Of a DNA stretch of 64,000 nt, positions 11,512 through 20,870 are shown piece by piece; position 1 is the stretch's first letter, and each line of letters begins with the position of its first letter. The notes beneath the pieces are model-generated. The model was not told where the DNA came from, made no database searches, and saw nothing but the letters and a program-made list of their open reading frames with translations. The stretch is from Pseudevernia furfuracea. Its lineage: Eukaryota; Ascomycota; Lecanoromycetes; Lecanorales; Parmeliaceae. The translations under genes and the position numbers were made by a program. The DNA lies in contig JAIUPT010000014.1 in NCBI GenBank assembly GCA_022315425.1, positions 434,001 to 498,000 on the forward strand, given 5' to 3'.

Positions 11512-12894
11512 ATGCCTCGTCCTCAACCAAATTACAGAAGTGACAAGGTAAAAGCAAAAGCCGTTCCTCACCCGGGCCTTCGATTTCTCACCCTTGCCCT
11601 GGAGCTACGCGAGAACATATACGCACATGTTTTATACAATCATCCTTCCTCGCTCGTGGATCTACTCGTTGTCAATCGACAGCTTTCTCGCGAAGTCAAG
11701 CCTTTTTTGTACAAGTTGCCTCTGACATTTGACGGCCAATCTCAGTTATTTGACTGGCTGTCAGAAGTAGATCATGATTATCTTGGTTACGTAGAAGAAA
11801 TACGCTTCAAGTTGCACGACATCAACCCAGACGAGATCGTTGGAGCGCTGGGCAAGAGGCTTCAGAACGCCAACATCACGAGGGCAAGCGGCTCTCGCGG
11901 TCCTGATACTCCGGATAACCCATATTTCGAGGCTTGTCGTGCGGATCTCAGGCGGATCGGAGCAGCGTTCCGTCTGCTCCCCAACCTCAGGTATTTGACC
12001 ATCCTCTCAGCTTCAGAAAGAGATTCTCAGCCCCATCATCGGACTCAGGACGCCTTCTCCAAGTTGGTTGGTCAGTGTTTTCCAAAATTGAAATTCCTTA
12101 CCAGCGAGGTAGACCAGCTTCCTATCGACTTCATTTCCGGAAAGTCGGAATTACGAAGGCTTCGATTTCCGGCCACTACCAGTAGCGATGACGAGGAGAC
12201 AGAAGAGCTCTTCACTGCTCTGTCCCTGACAGAACTCGAGATTTGCCGGCTTCCACATCATACCGCCAGTGGCGCAGAAGAATGGGACTGCGTGACTCCC
12301 ATGCTCGAGAGTGCCTCATCCCTACGGTCACTAATTCTATTCGAGCGGCACGGAGCCGAGACTCCCAATCTGGCAGCCGAAGTATTTGTCGGGTCACGAA
12401 GCGCTTTGAAAAGACACAAGGATTCCCTCAGGACTCTGAAGCTACTTGCCAAACCCGGTCCAGAATATTCAGCAGACGAAGACAGTGACCCAGTCCACCC
12501 CGAAGCCTACTGCGCGGCATTCCTCGCGCAATCCTCCCTGACCCATGTTGAATTCATCGACGTCTGGATGTCCATCTATGAGCATCTCCCCCGCACCATC
12601 CAAACCATAACCTGGCGCCTTGACGAGTCCCCCCGGCCACCCAACGTCGCCACGTCAGTCGCTCGGATCAAGAAAATGGTCACCCATGCCATTCAGGTCC
12701 GGGGGAACCCTCGAGATGTCAGATTCCCGCATCTGAGGTGCATCGTCATTTATCTGGACGGGTTTTTCCCGTCCGCGGAAATCAGACATCCGGCTCATCC
12801 TTCCAACGAGATTCTGATGATGGCGAGGGCGAAGTTGGGGGAGCTGGGGATTCGACTTGACTGGAAGGGGTGGGAGGGTGTGCCCAGTGTGTGA
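11512..12894 (+). CDS. F-box-like fungal protein, single exon
   Basis: Uncharacterised 460-residue protein without introns. The N-terminus has LRFLTLALELRENIYAHVL followed by LVDLLVVNRQLSREVKPFLYK, the layout of the degenerate F-box (LPxELRxxIYxxVL...LLxVNRQlsrEa) common in large lineage-expanded families of filamentous ascomycetes. Such proteins are usually presumed Skp1-binding adaptors, but the substrate cannot be inferred. The remainder has leucine-rich, roughly repeated helices (LLPNLRYLTILSA, SLTELEICRLP, SSLRSLILFER) that could be LRR-like, ending with a conserved-looking SLTHVEFIDVWMSI block. No transmembrane segment or signal peptide is visible. The start is the first ATG of the frame. 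Confidence is high that it is a gene, moderate for F-box. Confidence 0.75.
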   Translation: MPRPQPNYRSDKVKAKAVPHPGLRFLTLALELRENIYAHVLYNHPSSLVDLLVVNRQLSREVKPFLYKLPLTFDGQSQLFDWLSEVDHDYLGYVEEIRFKLHDINPDEIVGALGKRLQNANITRASGSRGPDTPDNPYFEACRADLRRIGAAFRLLPNLRYLTILSASERDSQPHHRTQDAFSKLVGQCFPKLKFLTSEVDQLPIDFISGKSELRRLRFPATTSSDDEETEELFTALSLTELEICRLPHHTASGAEEWDCVTPMLESASSLRSLILFERHGAETPNLAAEVFVGSRSALKRHKDSLRTLKLLAKPGPEYSADEDSDPVHPEAYCAAFLAQSSLTHVEFIDVWMSIYEHLPRTIQTITWRLDESPRPPNVATSVARIKKMVTHAIQVRGNPRDVRFPHLRCIVIYLDGFFPSAEIRHPAHPSNEILMMARAKLGELGIRLDWKGWEGVPSV

Positions 12895-13320
12895 GCGACG
12901 GCGTATGGATTGATTCCAAAGGGGGGGACGGTGGAGCTAGCTGTCTTGGCAGGTCCGTCTGTCACTCTCAGCACCAGAGTTCAGCTTGCCGCTCCTGGAC
13001 ACGAGACCAATCACTCCTTTCCTGGCCCAGCATCTCAGCATTCCGACTTGGTTGATCGCGACTCACGGCTTTTTCGGACATGGGTCTGTGCATATCTTCG
13101 AGTCCCTTTTAGCGGCTGGCATTAACTTAGCGAGCATTGCGATTTTGATTCAGCGAGCATTAATGATCATGGCAGCATAGGATACAGAACGGAGCATTGT
13201 CAAAAGCGATATTATTCAAGCGAAAAATGCATAGCTGGTATCCCTTGTTTCAACGCTAGCCAGGACTCCGTCTGTCCTAGCGTGTCCAATCCATTTCCTC
13301 TCTACTTAACATACAACTTT
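12895..13320. other. Intergenic region between convergent genes
   Basis: About 430 bp between the F-box-like gene and the convergent metallophosphoesterase gene. It contains a short near-repeat, GCGAGCATT occurring twice (near 13131 and 13153), and no supported gene. Confidence 0.55.
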
Positions 13321-15248
13321 TCAACATTCCCAATGCTCCTGTACCCATTGAGCGATCAATCCAGTCATGTCTCTTCCCTCCATGTAAATATCCGTGTCTC
13401 GCTCTGCATAATCCGTGCCCAAGAACTTTAACGCAAGCAAGATATAGCTTTCGATGAAGTCGACGTAGACTAGATCCACCGATACCGGATCAACGGATTC
13501 CTTTGAGCCTTCCGTTGCTGCGGGGGGAAAGCCGATACGGGACTCGAGGGCGTTTGGGACGCTGTAGAATTTGATGGGGGCATGGATGGTGTCGTCGCCA
13601 TCAGAGCCTGCATCGTCAGTCGTGGTGTAGCCGGGTGTGAGCTCGGCGTCACGATCATGTGCGCGATCTTTCCCTAATGGCATCTGTCCGCTGGTAATGA
13701 ACAATTGCTCATCTACTTGGTGAGTGCTTGTTTGAACCGAGCGTACTGGCCCCTTGCAAGCAAACGACTGGGAGGCAGACGAGAGCTGGGGCACCTCTTG
13801 ATTGATTATCTGGAGCAGCCGCTTTGCAACGCTGAATGGCACATCTTTGATGTAGCGGAAGCCACTAGTAAATGGGCTGACCGTATAGGTGGTGTCGACT
13901 GTGAATGGCCCTTTGAAGATATCAAATCGTAGGGCGCCGGTGTTTGTAAGCACCATCCTTGGCACATCAGCTCTTTCAACGTCAAGGACCATGTCTGGCA
14001 GCACTTCGTCTTGCAGCCAAGAGAAGATACTATTCTCGCTTGGGTACGGAGCTCGGTTAGTCCAGTAATCCTTTGGAGCGCAGCCGTAGGTCTTGTCAAG
14101 TTTCAGGGCCTTGCGAGCTGAAGCGATCATGGAGGAGGTATGGCGCCCATGCTTAGTAGGGAACGTAGTATCGTTGAGATGGGTGTGTTGGTGAAAGGAA
14201 AAAAGATTGTTATCGATGTAGCGGCGGGAGAAGGTTGGTGAAGCCACTCGAGCTGCACGAGGTGCCGCAGCATGTGTGGAAACTGAATTGGAATTTTCAC
14301 TGGTAGGCAGCCCAGTGACGGACATGAAGCCAATGGTTTCCATGTAGCGACCGCTCTCGAGCCCGTAGGCTTTGCTATCGTATTTGGCGTAATCCCGGAT
14401 ATGGGTGTGACCGCCAAAGAATTGAATAGTGACGTCCCATTGTTGTCCTCGGATTGCCTTGAAGATACTAGCGAACTCCTGGGTGCGGAGCGGAACATGA
14501 CCGATGACAAGGAACAGGTCGACCTCCCTATCTCGTATAGCTTCCTGGAACCAATTCTCCTTGATGGTCTCTTGCACCCTCTGGACGATGGTGTTATTAG
14601 AGTTACCCCTGAAATTGAAAAGGAAGCCAAAAGCCAGGACGCGGATGCCTTGATTCTTCGTTGTGAATTTCTTGAACCGTTGAGCTAAAGGCCGTTGCTC
14701 TCCAGTCTTGGGATCGATGATGTCGAGGTTTGACGCCAGGTAGTTGCCGAGGAATTTGGGTACAGTCTCATAATACTCGTTCTCCGACGAGGTGCTCTTG
14801 TAGAGCTCATGATTTCCCGAACATATGACATCCACATGCTGCTCTCCAAATATTTTCAGTGTGTATTTGCCTTTTGGTTCCGATGCATCGTAGAGCCCAC
14901 TGCCTTCTATCCTGTCTCCAGTATCCACGAGCAGAAGATCTACGCCTTCTTCATCCGCTTTCTCGTGTAGTCTTTCTGCAAACGAAATGTAATCACCCCA
15001 ATCCGCGCTGAACGATGGTCTGCTTCCAGATCAGCGGAAGCTTCAAAAGCTGCGAAGAAAGTCGAATCTTACTCTTGGAGATGCCCAGCATGCCAGCCAT
15101 GGGTATCTGTCGTATGTAGAAAGTTGAGTTGGCCCCAGGGTAGCTCCCTAAGAGGCGCCGAGACTGGCGGAGCAGCTGAAGGTTGAGCTGCGAGGACTGC
15201 GCTTGGTATGGTCAGAGCCATAGCTCCGTACCGAAACCTAACTATCAT
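13321..15248 (-). CDS. Secreted/vacuolar calcineurin-like metallophosphoesterase (YHR202W-like)
   Basis: Metal-dependent phosphoesterase related to 5'-nucleotidases. Two exons, 15248-15073 and 15019-13321, give 624 residues. The N-terminus has a short basic stretch and a hydrophobic run (MALTIPSAVLAAQPSAA), a probable signal peptide. Then come the metal-binding motifs in order: HTTDTHGWHAGH (DxH), DTGDRIEG (GDxx), SGNHELY (GNHE), VIGHVPLR and GGHTHIRDY (GGHTH). The C-terminal half carries a 5'-nucleotidase-like domain including RMVLTNTGALRFDIFKGPFT. The exon join reads GHLQE-PSFSADWGDY, which closely matches the yeast vacuolar protein YHR202W as I remember it. The substrate is unknown; nucleotides are plausible. 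The gene is divergent from HER2 with only 166 bp between start codons. Confidence 0.9.
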
Positions 15249-15414
15249 TGTGATTGTTCACCTTAATTGATATCATGGGAGATGCTCAAGTGTCAAGCTC
15301 CATCAAATGAAAGAGCATTTAGGCCTATGACGTTTCGCCTACCAGAGATACTACATAACGGAACATCTTCCGCTGTGGTCGACTGAGCGACCAAGAGACA
15401 ATTGATGCCCCAAA

Positions 15415-17132
15415 GTGCGGTACATGTCGCTGCTGCGGAGAGCCGAGAAGTGTTTTGCCAATCAGCAGGTCCATAAGCTTTTGAACGCCATTGTAACCCC
15501 TCGCGATGAGGACACTTTGATCCGGGAACATTGTTGGAACCTACGAGACGCGGATAAACGACGAGAAGAAGGTGCGTCCATTAAGGAAAGCTTGAGCAAA
15601 GCCTATCTGATTGCCCTCATAGGTACAGCAAAGTCTGTCATTGATGGCTACTTAATAGCTGTCAAGGACAATATATGTACATATGAAGTGCCGACGACAT
15701 GCGCGTCCGCAATCCTGAAAGGTTTCCGCAGCCCATACCAGGCCACGGTGGTCGAAAAACTCAAACACGCTGGGGCATTGATTGCTGGAAAGACCAATTT
15801 AGATGAGTTTGGTATGGGGTATGCTTTCAGTCGGTTCGTGGCTGCCAAAGCCTGGTTTGACAGATGATAAAGGTCCGACTCTACGAATTCGATACAAGGC
15901 GCTGTCAAAAATATGTATACCCAGGACGGAGATTCTCTATCAGCTGGTGGAAGCTCCGGTGGCAGCGCTGTAGCTGTTGCTACTGGGCAATGCGATGCGT
16001 ATGTTTTGATTTTTGGACTGCAGAACTCTGGCTCACTGAAATAGTGCTTTGGGCACAGACACTGGAGGGTCTGTACGACTTCCAGCTGCATATACGGGTA
16101 TCGCAGGCTTCAAGCCTTCGTATGGCATGGTGTCCCGATGGGGTGTCGTGGCATATGCGAACTCTCTTGACACTGTTGGGATATTAGCCAAGGATAGCTC
16201 CCTGGCAAGGATTGTCTTTGGTAAAGAGATTCCAGTCTGCTCATGATTTTCGCCTAACGAGAATTGCAGACACTATCCAAGGCTTTGACCTTCGAGATCC
16301 CACCTCCATACCAGTGAGTACACGCTCGAGAATTGCGCAACAACTGCTTGAACGTAAAGCAAAGTTGGGCTGGGGCGATAGACCTTTGGTGCGCATAGGA
16401 GTACCAATGGAATACAACACCGCAGAGCTCCAACCGGAGGTCAGAAGAGCCTGGCTGGATACATTGCAAGCTCTTCGGAACCAGGGTCATACGATCCACA
16501 TGCTCTCTTTGCCCGCTACAAAAATGGCTCTCTCAGCATACTACGTGATAGCACCAGCGGAAGCCTCTTCAAATCTCGCCAAGTATGATGGCGTCCGTTA
16601 CGGCAATAAAGCATCGGCCTTGGAGCGGGTCGACAACGTTTTATTCGCGTCTACACGTGGCGCTGGTCTTGGAGACGAGGCAAAGAGGAGGATTCTTCTC
16701 GGTTCTTACAGCTTAAGTGCTGCCGCAATTGACAATTACTTCAAAAAGGCCCAAAAAGTGCGCAGGCTAGTACAGAAGGACTTCAATGATGCCTTTGCGT
16801 TGAGTCATCCCCTCCTAAAACGCCAAGACGAGTATCGGAACGGACCAAAAGTCGACGTTATTTTGACTCCCACAGCGCAATCGTTACCACCAAAGCATAC
16901 CTCTCTTGAGAACAGAGCTTCGATAGACTCATATAGTGCTGATTTGCTTACCGTGCCCGCAAGTCTCGCAGGAATCCCGGCTCTGAGTCTGCCGGTGCCA
17001 ATCCCAGGACACAATAGGGGTGACCAGAACGCGCCAACTTCAGTGGGAATTCAGGTAGTTGCGCAGTATGGCGATGATAATATGGTATTTACCATGGCTC
17101 AGTCGATTGAGTCACTGAGGGGCATAAAATAA
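15415..17132 (+). CDS. HER2: Glutamyl-tRNA(Gln) amidotransferase subunit A, mitochondrial
   Basis: Amidase subunit of the mitochondrial GatCAB/GatFAB complex, which converts Glu-tRNA(Gln) to Gln-tRNA(Gln). Four exons, 15415-15818, 15873-15998, 16045-16220 and 16270-17132, give 522 residues. The Ser-cisSer-Lys catalytic triad of the amidase signature family is visible: Lys in LIAVKDN, cis-Ser in SAGGSSGGSAVAV and the nucleophile Ser in GTDTGGSVRLPA. The first junction reads DEFGMG-SDSTNSIQGAVKN, so the acceptor is AAAG at 15872. The first ATG is at 15415; the in-frame ATG at 15424 is equally possible. The N-terminus MRYMSLLRRAEKCFANQ is basic, fitting mitochondrial import. The close divergent promoter with the metallophosphoesterase gene may be shared. 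Confidence 0.93.
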
Positions 17133-17443
17133 TTGAGTCGATTTCCAGTTCAATTGAGGCATTTGAAAAATGCAATATTGCATTATATTTGCTATAGAAA
17201 CCCCAAACTTTTTCTTCCATTCTTCCTTCTTTCAAACATCTCCACTCTCCATCTTGACGCACAGAAGCACAAACATCTGTCATACAGATCACTCAAAGCT
17301 TCTACTGTGGCTACTTCTCATCCAAATATTCTTCCACACTTACAAGCATACCAGCATATCCGCAGCCTCGCACTCAGTAATCTAAGCATCGCGCATACAC
17401 ATTAGCGGCCTAACACTTAAGACCACAAACAACCTTCCCAACC
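17133..17443. other. Intergenic region HER2 to the orphan gene
   Basis: About 310 bp, pyrimidine-rich on the plus strand (runs such as TTTTTCTTCCATTCTTCC) just ahead of the next start codon. This is common in fungal promoters and 5' leaders. Two overlapping open frames here are low-complexity and unsupported. Confidence 0.5.
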
Positions 17444-18351
17444 ATGGGTACCTCCAAGACCAGCACGGGTTACCGTTCCAAGAGAACCACCATTCACCAG
17501 GCCAGGAAAGTCACTACCGTCCAATCACTTCCCCACCATAATGTCTCCGCCGCCGAACACCACAGACGATCCTGGACGGAAGAACAACTCTCGGATGCCG
17601 ACTACCTCAAAGTGCCAGCTTCAGTATGGAAAACCATTCACGACCCAACCCGGACAGAATGGATAGACGCAGCAGAAGACACCCTCACATCAGCGCTAGC
17701 CGCTGGCGCTCTCACTTCTATACCCATTGTCGGGCTCGTCAGAGTGTAAGTATACTTGCTGATTCTAAGGGATTGATGATTGCCTTGGTGAAGGTTAGAG
17801 CAGTGCTGACTCTGAATGTTACAGACACAAATGGTTCTGGGATAAGAGCATCGAAACCAAGGGCCGCAAAGACACCTATCGATACCGAGTCATCGACCAA
17901 GCCACAGATATTACGATCCTTCCAGAGGACGAGTGGTATGACCCCGTCGAAGACGACGAGAACAAGATCAAGATTCTATTTGTTGGATTACCCTTTAAGG
18001 AGCACCGTAAGTACATCCCAGAACTCCCCATCTAGTCCAATCTCAAAGATGAGACTCTGACTCCATCTTTCAGTTATTCTGCTCTTGCGACGCATCTGCC
18101 CTGATGCCAGCATGAACACCACTCGCATCTGCCCTGATGGCGGCGTGAACACCATCCCAACCGCAGACCAATGGAGGCAGTATCTCTCGCCTTCCATCCG
18201 AGAAGGCTTCTCCCAGATCAAGAAGAGTACCACTTATGGCTGGCCACCTACCGTCAACCGCAAGAAAAGTCGCAACACTCAGCTTCCAGCTGCCGCGGCC
18301 TCGGCCTCGGCCCGGTCCAAGAAGACGGCCGTTAGGGATTTCATCAGGTAA
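17444..18351 (+). CDS. Hypothetical protein with internal 11-residue duplication
   Basis: I do not recognise this protein. Three exons, 17444-17745, 17825-18006 and 18074-18351, keep one frame and give 253 residues; donors are GTAAGT and GTAAGT, acceptors TTACAG and TTTCAG. The N-terminal 60 residues are basic and His-rich. Then comes SWTEEQLSDADYLKVPASVW and an Ala-rich, possibly amphipathic segment (ALAAGALTSIPIVGLV). An acidic middle (PEDEWYDPVEDDENK) leads to KILFVGLPFKEHLILLLRR, followed by two consecutive copies of an 11-residue unit with RICPD...NT. The tail is basic with an Ala/Ser run (AAAASASARSKK), possibly nuclear. No catalytic motif is seen. Its reality rests on frame continuity and good splice signals. 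Confidence 0.65.
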
Positions 18352-19182
18352 CGGCGCTATTGAGATGGGCTTGCCAGTCTTACCAATGACCTTTCGCACC
18401 CTCGAAGGAGTCTTGTTGACTGGGATTAGTGTACGGCATCTTGGAATTTGTTATGTTCTGACTCGTTAGATATTGATGCAGTGGTTGGGAAGTAGTCAAG
18501 CAATTGTGGGCGTTCCGTGGGATGGTTACGTTTTAGTGTCTGCATAGTGTTGTGGGTTCGGTACCATAGTTGATAGTCAATGAATTTGTTTCCTAAACGA
18601 TACACCGCCAGAGTCACACAGAAAGCACATAGCATGACCTGAATCAACGCACCTAAAAGGCAAGGAAACCAAAATTTTGGTAAGATACCAAAAAGGACCT
18701 GACGACCACTTTGGTCAGGCTAAGACGGATGATCTGTCGGAGATTGGTTGCATAAGAGTTTGAGACTCAGAGATATCAAGGCTGACAGCGATCAAGGGAA
18801 TATGGTCGCACGCAAGAACGGGTCTTCGAGTTGATAGCGTATAACAAGGCTGCACATCCGAAGGTCTGGTCTCGTGTGCGAGTACACTTTGTGAGCTCGA
18901 GCAGGGTACAGATGGCTATAGACTTGGGATGGCAAGCCCATAATTGACAGCAAACGTGATGTTAATGGGCTGAGGATATCAGAAGAGGGACCGGTTAATC
19001 CCCAAAGATCACTAATCTTGGGGGGACTGGCTGATATCCTCCACAGCCCAGCCACCTTTCTTCTACACTTTAAGCCGTCGAAGTGCTCCGTAACTCAGCG
19101 TCTGTCCCGCAAAACGACGCGAACCCTGCTTCGAGATCTTTGCTTATCACTGCTCCCGTTTTGCGTATGAACTCCCGTACTC
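18352..19182. other. Intergenic region with a long hairpin
   Basis: About 830 bp between the orphan gene and the convergent zinc-finger gene. It contains a 12-bp palindrome CCAAAATTTTGG near 18669-18680, an inverted pair CCTGAC...GTCAGG around 18699-18719, and the longer hairpin listed separately at 18967-19049. No supported gene. Confidence 0.6.
18967..19049. repeat. Long imperfect hairpin (inverted repeat, about 83 bp)
   Basis: The left arm at 18967-18982 (GGGCTGAGGATATCAG) pairs with the right arm at 19031-19049, differing by a 3-base insertion. An inner stem CCCCAAAGAT (around 19000-19009) opposes ATCTTGGGG (around 19015-19023). It is far downstream of the orphan gene's stop codon and upstream of the zinc-finger gene's 3' end, so it could be a structured 3' region or a small relic of a foldback element. 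Confidence 0.65.
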
Positions 19183-20267
19183 TCACCGCCTACCAGGACA
19201 ACCCTCCCAACATCCCGTCGGCCGTCTCGGATCATAATCTCCCCACTCCTCATCACTCTCCACCTCGGCCGGCTCTGTCACATTCCATCCTTCCACCCTT
19301 GGTTCTGCCTTCGTCTGCTTCTTCTCGCCCGTCTCTTCGTCGTCATCAGCACTTCCAAAAGCGTTCTTGAACCCACCTTTTTTGAAGCCTGTGGGTTTCG
19401 AGGCTTCCGCAGAAGGTAGAGACACAGGCTTAATGGTAATGCCTCCAGACTTTTCGTCCGCTCGACGTTCGGCTTTGCGTGCTTTTACGGCGGCGAGGGG
19501 ATCACGGGACATTTGTTTCATTTCTTTGAGACGCTGAAGGAAAACGCGCTTAGTATTTTGTGTACAAGAGCTGGGACTGTATGCCTAGATATAGAAAGGG
19601 AGGAAATTGGGTGATGGGACATAAGGATGGAAAGGCATCAAAAGCACGAAACATAGAGTATTATCTTCATCAATTGCTTCAAAGGCCTTGATGCCCTGCA
19701 GTCTCCAATTAACATGAAATAATATCCATGCGCGTAATCGTCTTCAACAGACAATCAACATCATGATCTAACGAATAGGCTGGCACTCTTGATCTAACCC
19801 TCAAAATCTGAAAGATGAGAGGAGGACAAATACCTTCTTATGCTGATGATCATAGCTCCCCTCATGTGCCTCGAACTCATTGATTCGGCTGTAACCTTTT
19901 TGGCAGAGCTCACAATAGAAAGACTTGCGGGCTTCGCGGGCGGACTCTGTCTGTACACGCTATCAGAGAGCGTAATGCTCAGGACAGACAGGATGTTGGC
20001 AATCATATAGCTCAAAGGTATTCCAGAGTAGAGAGATACGATGTGTACAATAGATGCTAGGGGGCTTTTTGATCGGCAAAACAGCATCCATCAATGCAGT
20101 TGATGATTATTCAGCAGGGGAATTTTATAACGACTCGAGGTCATAGAAGGAGAGGATTCCGAACATGGATGTGCATACCTTGGGAGCTGGGTTCGTGGAC
20201 CATGGCTGTGACAGAACAAGGTTAATTGAGTCAGATTGTATTCGACGTCCAAACATACAGGTGGCAT
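19183..20267 (-). CDS. Small C2H2 zinc-finger protein with KxFYCELCxKGY finger
   Basis: A 167-residue protein in four exons: 20267-20259 (only MPP), 20205-20179 (PWSTNPAPK), 19950-19834 and 19533-19183. Exon 3 holds TESAREARKSFYCELC..GYSRINEFEAHEGSYDHQHKK, a C-x2-C-x12-H-x5-H finger of the U1/matrin-like, RNA- or dsRNA-binding type. After it comes RLKEMKQMSRDPLAAVKARKAER, a basic helix, then a Lys/Gly linker (KPTGFKKGGFKNAF) and an acidic tail with ESDEEWGDYDPRRPTGC. The architecture matches a widely conserved fungal C2H2 family, but I do not know a characterised function; RNA binding or splicing association is a guess. The two tiny 5' coding exons are inferred from frame and splice signals and are the least certain part. 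Confidence 0.8.
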
Positions 20268-20870
20268 CTTGAAGCAACTCAATGAATCAAAAAGGTGTAT
20301 TGCGACCGTACATTATCGAGCGAGATGGTGAGACTTGTGATTGCAATATGAACGAGATCGAGTTTTCTAGGGTCCACGGGCGGCTCTCAACTTATTAGGT
20401 CTAAATTTCTAGGGATGGCTCAGGGTCGGTTTAGGGTCACTCTCCCCACCACCTTCCCCCCGCGTCCTCAGCTAGAAAAGGTTACATAGGTACCGTATAG
20501 GTACCGTATACATTCAGTGGTTGACTACTCGTAGGCTAGAGAGTCTAGGTAATCCATTTTACCCGTGTCCTCATAAATCATCATTCACCATGTACTGCCC
20601 GCTAGACTAGACCAGGACCACGTATGCACACTGACACGGCTTGTCTTCAGGCACAACAGGACACTTCCCTCAGCAGCATATCCAGTAGATACAACGAAGA
20701 AGGATTGCATCTATGCATTCATCGTTACAAGTCGCGACCCAAATCAATCCACGCTACCGCCCGTCTAGAGCACAATATACCACCACCCCCCACTCACTCT
20801 CGAACGGATCGCCTTGCTAAATGAGCGTTGCATGTCCAAACCACCGGAAGCTATCCATTGTTTGAGCCGA
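20268..20870. other. Intergenic region upstream of the zinc-finger gene, downstream of the kinase gene
   Basis: About 600 bp. It includes a tandem 11-bp duplication (two copies of ATAGGTACCGT, 20486-20507). It holds the promoter of the minus-strand zinc-finger gene and the 3' region of the SRPK gene. No gene is supported. Confidence 0.55.
20486..20507. repeat. Tandem 11-bp duplication in a promoter region
   Basis: Two exact adjacent copies of ATAGGTACCGT, lying about 220 bp upstream of the zinc-finger gene's start. It contains the palindrome GGTACC twice, so it could be a paired binding site or simple slippage. Confidence 0.7.
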
